A DNA stretch of 64,000 nt, taken from assembly GCA_026724425.1 (NCBI GenBank), contig JAIUCV010000227.1, positions 186,001 to 250,000 of the forward strand, in the 5' to 3' direction. The DNA comes from Erythrophleum ivorense. Its lineage: Eukaryota; Streptophyta; Magnoliopsida; Fabales; Fabaceae. Positions 53,024 to 64,000 of this stretch are shown here, piece by piece. The notes beneath the pieces were generated by a model, which saw nothing but the letters and a program-made list of their open reading frames with translations, searched no databases and had not been told where the DNA came from. The translations under genes were made by a program, and so were the position numbers. Each line of letters opens with the position of its first letter. Within the stretch, counting starts at the first letter, position 1.

Positions 53024-54059
53024 ATAATTATCGCCCTACTAGATAATCATACAACACTTGTAAAGGGAGATTGTATATCGGCTAAGGAAAAACTTATAAA
53101 TGCATACTGTATAAAATATTAAGATATAATAAATATTATGATGCAGTAGAAACATGTTATATGCTACATTATTAAGCAATAATATGTAAAACGTAACATT
53201 AGTATTTAACAAATCATCAATTTAAGCAACCCCGATTTCCAAACAGCTAACAATCAAGTCATTCAAAATCGTTTGTTTTGACAAATTAAACAAATATATT
53301 TCGAAAGAGATATATCTGACTCCAACTCAACTATACAATTGCATACAATACATAAAATTTATCTTCGGAGGAATTTGTCGGTACAGTTATGGAAGCAAAG
53401 ATAACATCACAATTTATCTTCCAAATCAAATCTTATGGTACATTTCGAATCACTGTATGAAAGGTTCAATTTCTGCTATAAAAATGTTTATTGTCAAAAA
53501 GATTTCTACGGTTATCTACGAAATGAAGATATTAAAACAATAACCATAATAAATAAATAATAACAATTGATTTTAATGGTAATAGAAAATAATGAAATAT
53601 AAAATAGAAGTTGAAAATACCCAACTATGATATTGCGAAGCTAGGAGGAAAAACCAACGGATCGAGCAGCAGTATGAGATTTTTGAGAAATATGGGATGA
53701 AGGGGGTCAAAATGTCCAACGCCACAGTTCAGGAGGAAACGAAGAGGTAGACCTTATTCGAAGTTACGGGTAGAAAAAAATTAGGGTTAGTTGGCACCTT
53801 TTTATCGAGGACAAAGGCCGAAAAGAAATTGATATTCAGGGTTAATTTGGGAAATGCAAATTACGTATAAGCAAGATTCCGTTTTCTCTCCAAAATCTCC
53901 CCACATTTGGAGAGAAAAAAAACACGCGGGCCCCACACTCATTTTCTCCCCTATTTTCTCCTCCCTCGCGCATTTTATCCCCATCTAAACGGGGGAAAAC
54001 ATGACCCCTCCCCCCTGATCTCCCCTCCCCTCTGGTTTTCTCCTCATCCAAACACAGGG
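53024..54059. other. Right subterminal region of the Harbinger element
   Basis: Upstream DNA and likely promoter of the transposase gene, then a C/T-rich (plus strand) terminal 200 bp with TTCTCCCC repeats and CCCCATCTAAACGGGG, mirroring the purine-rich left end. No separate gene is supported. Confidence 0.5.
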
Positions 54060-55431
54060 TTAGCATTTATGACAGTAAAATAGCCATTTACGACTCACAA
54101 GTGGCCCATCAACAATGAGCTACACTTAATCAAAACCTATTAAATTATTTTAGGCAAGTCACAAATACCTAAAGACATGTTTGAGACCAAAAACCTCAAC
54201 TAGAACTTAAGGAACAAAATTTGGTTATGCCAAACCTTAATTTAGCATTTGTCACTTTCTAAAGTCATTTTGGCAGCAACTACTCTATAGCTAATGAAGG
54301 TTCCACATATCAAAATTGGGCAAATGAAATCTAAAGGACTTTAAACATGTCCTAGAAACTTTTAAGTACCAAGAACATATAAAATCCACAAAAACACATA
54401 AAATGATTAAAGTGACTATGCCAAATCCCATATCAAGCTTAGGTTTAATTTAACATGAAGATTTACATGAATTAAGTGCTTCTTCAAGCATGCTTTCAGT
54501 TAAGGTATTTCATACTCGACTTAACTAACCCCTAATATGGTTTACACTTCACTTCTCAATAATAAGTCACAAAATGCAATGATATGGTATCATCTAACAC
54601 ATGAAAACCCAAATAGCATACATAATACTAGAAACAAATTTTATATTTCCAAAACCTATATTTAAATAATTTTGCTCCATCATAAGATATGGTAAGATAT
54701 GTGCATGAGGTTAATTTACAATTATATCAACATTTTTCCACTATAATAAAACAATTAAAATAGCATCCTAACATGGTATTCATCATCATATACATACAAA
54801 ACCCAAAAACAAGCCTTATAGCCTTCTATACAATATTTATAACAAGTGCACACCTATTCAAAATACATATTACATATGATAACCATAGAACAAGTAGCCA
54901 TCCATAGCTAAGTATATCAAGGCTCAATTTTCAGCTTACTTCTTGCTCCTTTTAATGGAATTGTCCCTTATGAGAGAGATAATAATTGTCTCCAAATAAG
55001 GTGAGATTGAAATCCCATCAACCAATGCACAATTCTAATAAGATATACAATGAATGTAGAGTCAATATAAATCATAAAAACCGAGTGGCTAGCTATGTGT
55101 ATCCATATTGAAACATCCATTTGATTGTACTTATTTGTAGTCTCATTTTTGCTATCATCATAAATAGTTATTGGCCAATAACTTTGAAAGGGGCTAAATT
55201 ACTACCACTTTCACTGATATATATGCATAAGAGTTAAACTGCTACTACTCCACAAAATACATATCTTAGGAGTTAAGTTGATCCCCTCAAATATTTATAT
55301 CCTAGGAGGAGCTAACTTGTTAACACTTCCCTCACATACTAGTATCTTGGAATGAGTTAAACCACTACCACTCCCTTGGTCATACAAACTTTATAAGAAG
55401 CTACCCATTACCACTCTTCAAAGATATAGAC

Positions 55432-58281
55432 TGTAACACCATCATTTCTAGCTCATACCCATCATGCCTTACATGCTCATATAAGGTATAGGAAGAAGAA
55501 GGAGAGATCTTCCTCATTGGATTCATACATTTACTTAACGTTGTGGCATGGTCAAAATTGCATTTCAGTGTCACATGGACCGAGTGAGCTCATTTTATAC
55601 ATCCTCATGTTTAATTGCACCATTACAACTCATTTCAATCCCAAAAACATACTTTAAACCCATGGAAAGCAAAGAGGGATATGAGACATGAATATTCAAT
55701 TTCGGCCATACTTGGCCTCATTTCTGGGCAAAGTTTGGAAATTCATAACTAAATATAGAAAAATTGAAAACATATGATCTCAGTTATTCTGGAAAGCTTA
55801 GGATGTCTACTTCATATAAAAATATGTAAAAGCCTTAAAATCCCACACACAATGCGTTTGACATGCGAAATCATCTGGAGGTTGGAGTGGGCTCTGTTAC
55901 TGTCACAATTTACTGATATGAACTTCAAAAATATCTAACTAATTCCACAAAAATCCAATGCATATAAATGATACCACTATGGAAAGATGTGGATGTTAGA
56001 TAGAGAGGAAAAATGTCTCCAAATCATTTTATCAAGCCAAACTCCCGAAAATTGATGGAATAGTACCTCGGGTCAGGCAAGATGACTTATTTTGGGCAGG
56101 AACTTCAAAATTGCATATCTTCCTCTCTAGACCTCCAAATGAAGTGCTTCTAGTTGTCCAAGTCACTGTGACTGTCTAGTTTCTGCCTATAAAATTTTGT
56201 AGTTATTGGATCACGTTTGCCTCTCGGATGATACAATTCTACAACTGACCAAATGAACAGTGTTTATAAAAATATGAATTTCTGATACCAATTTTGAAAA
56301 ATCATAGAAAATTCTAAAGACCTCCAAATGACTTAATCTTTATCGTCCCAAAAAGCTCTAGACAAGATCTAGACACATGCCAAATTTCAAGGTAAGGAGA
56401 GGTCATTTGGTCAGACTTGGTCATCATGAGGCAAAGTGACCATTTTCTCTTGCTAAGGAGAGCTCAAGGGTTCAATTTGGCTTCTTCTACTTCTAAGACT
56501 CTATGAGCACGTGAGAAAGCATCAAAATGAGCTATCAAACATGGCTCAAGGGTTTAACAACCCAGATTTGCAAAACTCACTCTCCTACACCAACACATAC
56601 ACTCATGGGGAGAATGCTAGATCTTACCATTCATTGCAAAACTTGCTACATCATGCACCATAAATTCAATTCTCATATAAATACATCAAGTACATCCATT
56701 TACATGTGTTACATCATGTACATCATTAAATTACATCCCTGAACATAACTACAAAATGGTGATAACATGACTCTTTACAATTTCTTCACCAAAATCTCCT
56801 AGCTTCAAGCTTGGTGGCTCCCATCTCTTGCCTCACTTGGTCCACCTAGCATGTTGGGATGGTGGAGAGGGGGAGTGAGATTCAAAAAATCTCAATAGCT
56901 CATCTCACATTCAATCATATACAAAGCATGCAAATAAGTCTCATAATGTATGCATGGGTATATTAGCATGTGAAATCATAAGAAAAGCATTTTCAACATT
57001 TGAGTAGGCCATACATAACATACAAGAGCTTGCCAAGTAAATGGATTAGCCTCACCCATTCACTTGTGGATTTTGGACTTGCCTCACCTATTCTTTAAGA
57101 GGTCCTTAGACTCAACCCTTACTCTTGGGAGTCAACCTCACTTTTGGGAGACTCTTGCTTTGTCTCAACCAACTTTAGGATTCTTGGCTCATCCTTACCA
57201 TGGCTAAAGGGTTGTTGGCTTTTCCATACTCAAGCAAACCTAAGAAATCACATAAAATATCATTGAAATACATGAGGCATCATCATGCTAGCATACTTTT
57301 CATGGTTTAAAAACATACATACACAAATGTAAGACAATGTAAACACACATCTATGCATGAGAGAAGGTGGAGAGAGCTACCTTATTGGCTATTCACAAAC
57401 TTTCATTTTCAATTTGTCTCCTCCCTTGTTAGTTTTACAATCACCTTTAGATGGGAGTGCTTCTCTTGAGCCTAACCACACAAGAAGCATGTAATTATTT
57501 TCTTAGCACTTTATTCATAAGTTAGGGATTTCTTTCTAACAAACCTTAATAAGCATATAGAGCTAGGGGTTCTTTCTTTATCTAAAAGTTCATCCACTAT
57601 CCTTCCTTTCTCAAGCTTTCAAGAAAGGAAAGCAAGGAAGTGAAGCTACATGAATTCTAACCTCCCTCAAGAGTGGTTTTTCACTTTTCCTCTTCTGAAC
57701 CAAGCTCAAAATTTAACTACTTCAATAATTAAAACCATAGGAAGAGGGCAAAGAGAGAAGAATAATATTCTAAGAGGAAAGCCATGTAAATCTTACCTTT
57801 TCTTGTTCTTCCTTCCTCCTCTAGGTTTCTCTCTCTCTCCTCCGCCCTTTTCTCTGTCTTAGAGGGAGCTTAAGGTTGGAAGAAAAAAGGAGGGGTTGGG
57901 ATGTTTTAATAAGTCAAATTCTCTTTTTTCATGTTTTTCCTAATTAACCCTTGCTATAGTGAGCCATAACTCTCGCTACGGCGAGCTCATATCAGTCCCA
58001 GACCCCCCTGCCTTCGCTATAGTGTGTGCTACGGCGAGCTATGCCCTGGTTTTTGTATGGGATGCCCACACTCGCTATAGCTAGAAGCATTTTCGCTATA
58101 GCGAGAATGCACTCTCACTATACCTAAACCATTTCTCGCTATAGCGAACAGGTACATTCGCTATAGCTAGGCTGTAGCTAGCAGACTTAGAAAATTTTCA
58201 GCCCTTCAAAAATTTTCAACTTTTCTTCTTTTTCTTTTTTCTTTTTCCTTTCTTTTCTTCTTTTTTTTTCTGGTTGTTACA
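55432..58281 (-). mobile_element. Solo LTR of family 1, 2.85 kb, minus orientation
   Basis: On the plus strand it starts TGTAACACCATC and ends GGTTGTTACA, so on the minus strand it reads TGTAACAACC...GGTGTTACA. The 5-mer TAGAC is present on both sides (55427-55431 and 58282-58286), a perfect target duplication. It aligns in reverse with 34743-37481, including the CGCTATAGCG palindrome cluster (57953-58170) and the TGGAGGTCTAGAGAGG region (about 56120). It sits inside LTR family 2, and the uninterrupted copy of that LTR near 62251-62275 shows the empty site. No coding sequence is present. Confidence 0.92.
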
Positions 58282-59257
58282 TAGACTCACAAATCATACA
58301 TCATTATAATCATTCATGGCCAAATCTTCACATAAAAACATTCTAAGCAATTTACGCATTTGATTATAGATATATATTCCACTTAAATGCATATGTAACT
58401 AGAATTATAAATTGGTTGCCTAATTTAAATGCAAGCTACTAAATCCACTCAAATAGTTGGCACTTGTAAATACAGAACTTAAGCCTAATAACTCTTAAAC
58501 AACCAAGCATACATGAATCAATAAAAAATTTCCTTTATGCCATTACAATCAAAATTTTAATTAAATATGCCATTTACCTAATTTGATTTTGTTAATTTCA
58601 TCATATATTCAACTAGTTTTCCAAAGCTCAAATTTCAAATATTCCTTTTCCTAAATTCAACCAACAGAAGAAACTCACCCACTAGTATAATCTAGCTACC
58701 TTTGGAGATTAAAAGCTAAGGTTATAAATGATACCTTAACTACTTTAAGCTTTTAGATTCCTTAAGTCTCTCACACCAATTATTAAGCTACAAAATTTTA
58801 ATTTTCTTCCTTGAAGAATTTGGCCAACCAAAACAAGAATAGAACTATACATCATAAGGAGAATTTCTTACTAAAAAACTAAATTACTCTAATTTCTTGA
58901 GATATCCAAAGCAATTCTAAGCTAACTCCCCTACCTTTTTGGCTTTAAGGCTACAGTCAAGTACATTAAAATATAATTAAGAAACCCAAAATTTTCATAA
59001 TGTCTAAATAAGGGGTTAAATGATAGAAGACATACCTTTAGCTCATGTTCTTCATCTCTCCTTCTTCTTTTGTACCCAAACAAACTAAAAGCCCTAAAGT
59101 TTCTCAACCCTCAAAATAGAAAATTTCACACAAATAAGAAATTAATTGGACAATATTGTTGATCAAGAAGAGAAGAAGGCTTTTTCTCTAAACTCACCAG
59201 AGCCAAAATTACCTCTTTCACCTTCATGCAAAAGCCTAAAGTTCAACAGTGGTGAAG

Positions 59258-59260
<3 letters not shown>

Positions 59261-59307
<47 letters not shown>

Positions 59308-59312
59308 TCTCT
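59261..59312. repeat. (CT)n microsatellite in LTR family 2 (minus copy)
   Basis: A run of about 25 CT units. The inverted copy has a GA run at the same place in the LTR (61229-61264), so the microsatellite was present in the ancestral LTR. Confidence 0.95.
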
Positions 59313-59719
59313 CTTTTTCTATTCTCCGTATGTTATTCACGTGAGTAGAACAAGAGATGGGGCAATGGGTTAAGTTTTGATAATGAGTTATAATTTTTTG
59401 GGGCAAGAAGGGAATGAGCTTACGGTGTTTCTAATGGGTTCTCCATTATTTCTCTTATTTTAGGCCTTTATTATGGGAATTAATTTAATTATTAAAGATA
59501 GCTTTTATCTAAATAATTTTTTAGAGATATCTCCATTTAAATCTTCAAAGTTCTATTTATCATTTATAAATTAAATGGGTGGATCATAGATTATAAGTAA
59601 CTTAGCAAATTTCTATTTTATTAAATAAACCCCTATATAATTTATTTATCCAATAATTTTTCTCATTGAAATTCTTCTTTTCTTTTGTGATGTCAACTAT
59701 ATGATACTGGGGTGTGACA

Positions 59720-60369
59720 TTTTTTTCCCTTTTAAAAATGTTATCCTCAAAATTTGCATTCCTTACTCAAATGCATAAGATATACCTTTCTTATTTGTTG
59801 TTTAACCTCTAATAAAATCTCTTTCGAATACTTTCACTCTCAACACACCTTAATCCAAAGATTACTTTTTCTTTTAAGTCATTTAACCTAGATATCTAGG
59901 TAGTATATCTAATTATTTTTGTTAAGACACCAAATCACATTAATAGTTACTCAAATTATATTCTCTCATTTTTCATTCTAATGGTCATTTTCCTCTTGTT
60001 TACATAAGTCATTAGTTTATTTCAAATTGTAAAATTCCCCCTAATTCTAATCTACATAGAAGGACCTTGTGCTTTTCTGTCAAACATGACCTTATAAGAT
60101 GTCATTAAAAGACCAATATGATAACTAGATGCTTAGGGTTTCATAAAATTTATACAATTATTTGGGAATAAATCTTAGGTTTGAACATGCCCTAGCATAA
60201 ATGAACATTTTAGTCTTCTTAACATACAATTGGACCATTCTATCTAAGGTGTAACTATTTTTTTAATTGAAAAGAAAAAAAAATGATCCACTTTAGACAA
60301 TCTCTTCATTATAATCCTATGACATAACCTAAAAAGGTTGTTAGTAAAATAATTCATCACTTATATGAA
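59720..60369 (-). mobile_element. Remnant of retrotransposon interior with polypurine tract
   Basis: Read on the minus strand, GCAAATTTTGAGGATAAC is followed by AAAAGGGAAAAAAA and then the LTR start. This resembles the 3' end of a Gypsy element interior: a sequence of the FEDKF type, then a polypurine tract. Further to the right the interior is not recognisable and is soon replaced by other LTR-like sequence. Confidence 0.5.
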
Positions 60370-60889
60370 TGTTATTGAAATCAACCAGGTAATTTTAATT
60401 CTACATTCATTGTGTATCTAACTAGAATTGTATACTAGTTACTAAGATTTTATATCTCACCCTATTTGTGAGCTACACTTTTATAGGTGATTGTTTTGCT
60501 AGAGGGCAGAGAAGCAAGCTAAAAACTAAGCTTAAATGTAATTGATTATGTTGTGGTTATGCTTGCTACCAATACCTTTTTATATATAAGATTTGGTGGT
60601 TGTATCCATATTGTAAATGATGTAAGGATGACTTATGATACTTGTTATGGGTTTTTGTTGTGTAAATGAGTATGAATGTCAAGATGGGGACTAATATTTG
60701 ATGCTTTTAATGGGTAAAAGATGAGTTAGTTTTTACATTTCTATATGCAGATGGAAATGATAAACTCTTGGTCGATACTTTATGATACTGGAAATGATAT
60801 ATCTATGTTGATTTTTAGTGGTGTTGAATGATTATGTTGGTTAATTTTAGTCTTAATGTGAATCATCTAAAAAAAAAGAATGTTGGTGA
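60370..60889 (+). mobile_element. Diverged partial LTR related to family 2
   Basis: The order ATTGTATACTAGTTACTAAGATTTTATATCTCACCC, GAGAAGCAAGCTAAAAACT, GGGTTTTTGTTGTG and GAATGTCAAGATGGGGAC parallels 62660-62960 in the plus copy with many differences. It is an older relative of the LTR, truncated at both ends and joined to the younger copy at about 60890. Confidence 0.5.
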
Positions 60890-61224
60890 GGAAAATTATT
60901 GGATGAATAAATTAAATAGGGGTTTATTTAATATAATGAAAAATTAGTGAGTTATTTATAACTTATAATACACCCAACTATTTTGTAAATAGTAAATGTA
61001 ATTTTGAGGATTTAAATAGATATATCTCTAGAAAATTAGTTGGATATATAAACTATCTTTAAGAATTAAATTAAATCTCATAATAAAAGCATAAAATAAG
61101 AGAAATAATGGAGAACCCATTAAAAACACCCTAAACCTATTCCCTTCTTGGCCTAAAAAGCTATAACCAATTATCATAACCTAACCCCTTACCTTATCCC
61201 TTATTTTGCTCACTTGAATGATGT

Positions 61225-61268
<44 letters not shown>

Positions 61269-64000
61269 ACATGGAGAGAAAGAAGCTCCATCATTGTTGA
61301 ACTTCAAGATTTTGCATGAAGGTGAAAAAGGCAATTTTGGCTCTACCAAGCTCAAAGAAAAAACATTCCTCTCTTATTGATCAACAATCTTATCTGATTA
61401 ATTTCTTGTTTGGGTGAAGTTTTCTAGTTTGAGAGTTGAGAAGATTTAAGGCTTTTAGTTTGGTTAGGTGAAAAAGAAGAAAGAGAGATGAAAAGTATAA
61501 GCCAAAGGTAAGTCTTTTACCATTTAACCTTTTATTTTAGCATTGTGGAAATTTTGGGTGTCTTTATTATAGTTTTATGTACTTGACCATAGCCTTCAAG
61601 CCAAAAGGGAAGGGGTGTCAACTTGGAATTGCTTTGAGTATCTTGAGAAATTAGAAGAACTGAGTTTTGTGATAAGAAATTCTCCTTATAATTGTATGGT
61701 TCTATTATTGTTTTGGTTGGCCAAATCCTTAAAGGAAGAAGTCTAAAAATTCAGTAGCTTAACAATTGGTGTAGGAGACTTGAAGGATTTAAAGGCTTAA
61801 AGTTAATAAGGTTTCATTTATAACCTTAGCTATTAATCTTTGAAACTAGGTAGATTATAATAGTAGGTAATCTTTTGCTCTTGGTTGAATTTACGAAGAA
61901 GAACATTTAAAATATGAACTTTGGAAAACTAGCTGAATATGTGATGAAATTAGTAGAATTAAATTAGATTAGTGGAATATTTAACCAAAATTTTGATTAT
62001 AATGGCTTAAGGATTGTTTTGTATTGATTCATGTATGCTTGGTTGTATAGGAGTTATTAGGATTGGTTCTATATTTACAAGTGCCAACTATTTAACTGGA
62101 TTTAAGAGCTTACATATGAATTAGGTAACTAGTTTATAATTTTTGTTATCTATGCATTTGAATGGAATTGATATATATATATATATATATATTTGAATAC
62201 ATAAATTACTTAGCATGCTGCTATATGATAAATATAATTATGTATGATGTGTGAATCTGCATCTCTAAAGAGTGGTAACAGGTAGCTCCTTACAAAGTTT
62301 GTATGACCAAAGAAGTGGTATTAGTTTAGCTCATTCCAGGATACTAGTATGTAAAGGGAGTGGTAGAGATTTAACTCTTCCCAAGAGATGATGTATGTGG
62401 GAAAGGAATGGTAGCGGGTTAGCTCCTTCTAAGATGTGAGTATTTAAGGTGAGTGGTAGCAATTTAACTCCTTCCAAAATGCATATATTAGTAAGAGTGG
62501 TAATAGTTTTGCTCTTCATAGAGTTATTGGCCAATAACTGTTTATGATAATAGTGAGAATGAGATTACAGATAAGAATAGTTAAATGGATGTTTCATTAT
62601 GGATACACATAGCTAGCCATTAATTTTTTATGATTTATATTGATTCTGCATTTGCTACATGTTTGATTAAAATTGTATACTAGTTGGTGGGATTTCTATC
62701 TTATCCCTTTTGGGGGCAATTATTTTCTTTCTCACAAGTGAAAGTTCTATTAAGAGGAGTAGGATGTAAGTTAAAAATTGAACCCTATTGTATTTAGCTA
62801 TGGATGGCTACTTGTTTTATAGTTACCTTATGTAATATGTATTTTGAATAGGTTGTACATGTGTTATAAATGTTGTATAGGAGGCCATAAGGCTTGCTTT
62901 TGGGTTTTGTATGCATATGATGATGAATGCCAAGCTAGGATGCTATTTTGATGGCTTTGTTCTAGTGGTAAAGTGCTTATATGATTGTAAATTAACCTTA
63001 TATACATAGCTTACCATGTCTTGTAATGGAAAAAAATTATATACATACATGTTTTGGAAATATAAAACTAGTTTTTAGTATTATGTATGTTATTCAAGTG
63101 TTCATAGGTCAGATGATACTATATCATTGCATTTTATGGCTTATTAGTAAGAAGTGAAGTGTAAACCATATTTAGGTTGGTTAAGTGGAGTATTGAATGC
63201 CCTAAATGAAAACATAAATGAATATGCACTTAACTCATTTAAGTCTTCACGTTAAATTAGACTTAAGCTTAATATGGGATTTGGCATGGTTACTCTGATC
63301 ATTTTAAGTGTTTTATGGATTTTAAGCATTGAACAAGCGTATCTTAATACTTAAAAGTTTTTAAGATAAGGTTAGAGTCCTTTGGATTTCATTTGCCCAA
63401 TTTGAGTGTGTGGAACCTTTGTTAGCTATAGAGTAGTTGCTGTCAAAATGGCTTTAGAAAGAGATTTAGTAGGTTTTGATTGAGTGCAACTCATTGATGG
63501 TAGGCCATTTGTGAGTAATAAATGGCTATTTTACCATCATCAATGCTAAAAGAGGTATTAGGATATGTAGCATGGTCACTTTTAGAAACCCTTAGAGTTT
63601 TTGAGTTTTTATAGTCTAAAATAATTTCTTTAGACATTTGAGTTTTGTTAGAGGTGGAGTGGCACCAAATGGTTAAGAGTTGATAAGTTTTAACATATCA
63701 CTTAAAGCTACAAAAGCTATTTTTCTATCATGGTTGTTGTCATGGCTCTTTGTCTTTGTGTGTGACCTTTTCCTTTGATTTGTGAGGGGTATTTCTTAGT
63801 ATAGTTGCTAAATGAAGCTTAATGAAAATCCCCTTATTTACTTCTGTTGTGTCTTTATATTTAAAACCCATCCTAGCCCTTAAATAAGAGGTTTAAACCG
63901 TAGTGTTGCTTCTTATATTGCATCTTGCCAAACCTGAACCATGAAGTTTTGTTTAATTTGATTGAAAAATCAAGGTAAGGTTTTCTTAATTTTCCCTTTT
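60890..64000 (+). mobile_element. LTR (family 2), plus orientation, uninterrupted, runs off the window
   Basis: Homologous in reverse to the split minus copy, from AAAATTATTGGATGAATAAATT (about 60892) through the GA run, the GGCTCTACC leader, the GTGGTA-rich block (62270-62520), the block near 62580-62960, and the segment matching 44290-43860. The first 60 or so bases of the LTR are missing or replaced. It lacks both insertions found in the minus copy and so records both empty sites. Its 3' end lies beyond the window. Confidence 0.8.
61229..61264. repeat. (GA)n microsatellite in LTR family 2 (plus copy)
   Basis: About 18 GA units at the position equivalent to the CT run of the inverted copy. 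Confidence 0.95.

Larger units (their letters stand above)
44291..54059. mobile_element. PIF/Harbinger DNA transposon, 9,769 bp, four genes
   Basis: The ends are inverted repeats: TGCTTTGTTTGGATG (left) and, read inward from the right, CCCTGTGTTTGGATG. Both are followed by purine-rich subterminal DNA (GGGGAGA repeats), with an internal GTGTTTGGATGGGG at about 44373. TTA duplications flank the element at 44288-44290 and 54060-54062. The homologous uninterrupted sequence at 63541-63560 has a single TTA (as TAA on plus), proving the limits. Cargo: two Transposase_24 genes on plus (45438-48855), and a Myb/SANT ORF1 pseudogene and an intact DDE transposase on minus (50160-53023). A large inverted repeat lies at the centre. 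Confidence 0.92.
43676..59719 (-). mobile_element. LTR (family 2) in minus orientation, split by two later insertions
   Basis: On the minus strand the LTR starts TGTCACACCCCAG at 59719 and runs leftward. Its body is 59719-58282 (interrupted by a solo LTR), 55431-54060 (interrupted by the Harbinger element), then 44290 to about 43676, where GTAGCATCACA is a plausible end. Net length is about 3.4 kb. A polypurine tract (AAAAGGGAAAAAAA) abuts its 5' side at 59720-59733, so it is a 3' LTR whose internal region lay to the right. The sequence is shared, inverted, with 60890-64000. The start is firm; the left end is tentative. Confidence 0.65.

Overview
The window looks like a nuclear segment of an AT-rich eudicot genome. 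It has three ordinary intron-containing plant genes, site II and telo-box promoter motifs, and large tracts of nested transposons. No prokaryotic operons, RNA genes or CRISPR arrays were seen. All calls come from reading the sequence by eye; no database search was possible.

Layout. 1-3.3 kb: minus-strand Helitron Rep/helicase pseudogene running off the left edge. 6.06-6.61 kb: a Harbinger-type MITE with TTA target duplications. 7.5-11.2 kb: complete nine-exon gene for the mitochondrial ATP synthase beta subunit. 14.6-20.9 kb: complete five-exon gene for a plastid FNR-like oxidoreductase of the pKIWI502 type, with a LINE fragment in intron 1. 21.5-22.0 kb: a TRIM-like miniature LTR element. 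23.4-24.4 kb (minus): a Ser/Lys/Arg/His-rich nuclear-type protein with a probable 5'UTR intron and a TATA box near 26.15 kb; a hAT-type MITE lies just upstream. 30.7-33.0 kb: decayed hAT and Harbinger transposases.

From 34.7 kb to the right edge the sequence is nested transposons. Two solo LTRs of one family (34.7-37.5 kb plus, 55.4-58.3 kb minus) have perfect 5-bp target duplications and a cluster of CTCGCTATAGCGAG palindromes. A second LTR lies in inverted copies: minus (about 43.7-59.7 kb) and plus (60.9-64 kb and beyond). The minus copy was interrupted by the 55.4-58.3 kb solo LTR and by a 9.77-kb PIF/Harbinger element at 44,291-54,059. The uninterrupted plus copy preserves the pre-insertion site of both.

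The Harbinger element is the most interesting object. On its right half (minus) it has an apparently intact 432-aa DDE transposase and a Myb/SANT ORF1 broken by three in-frame stops. On its left half (plus) it has two intact, tandem, paralogous Transposase_24 (Ptta/En/Spm-type) genes, a family usually linked to CACTA elements. The two gene pairs converge on a near-perfect inverted repeat of about 200 bp per arm at the centre of the element. It is either an unusual four-gene Harbinger or a composite of Harbinger and CACTA-derived parts.
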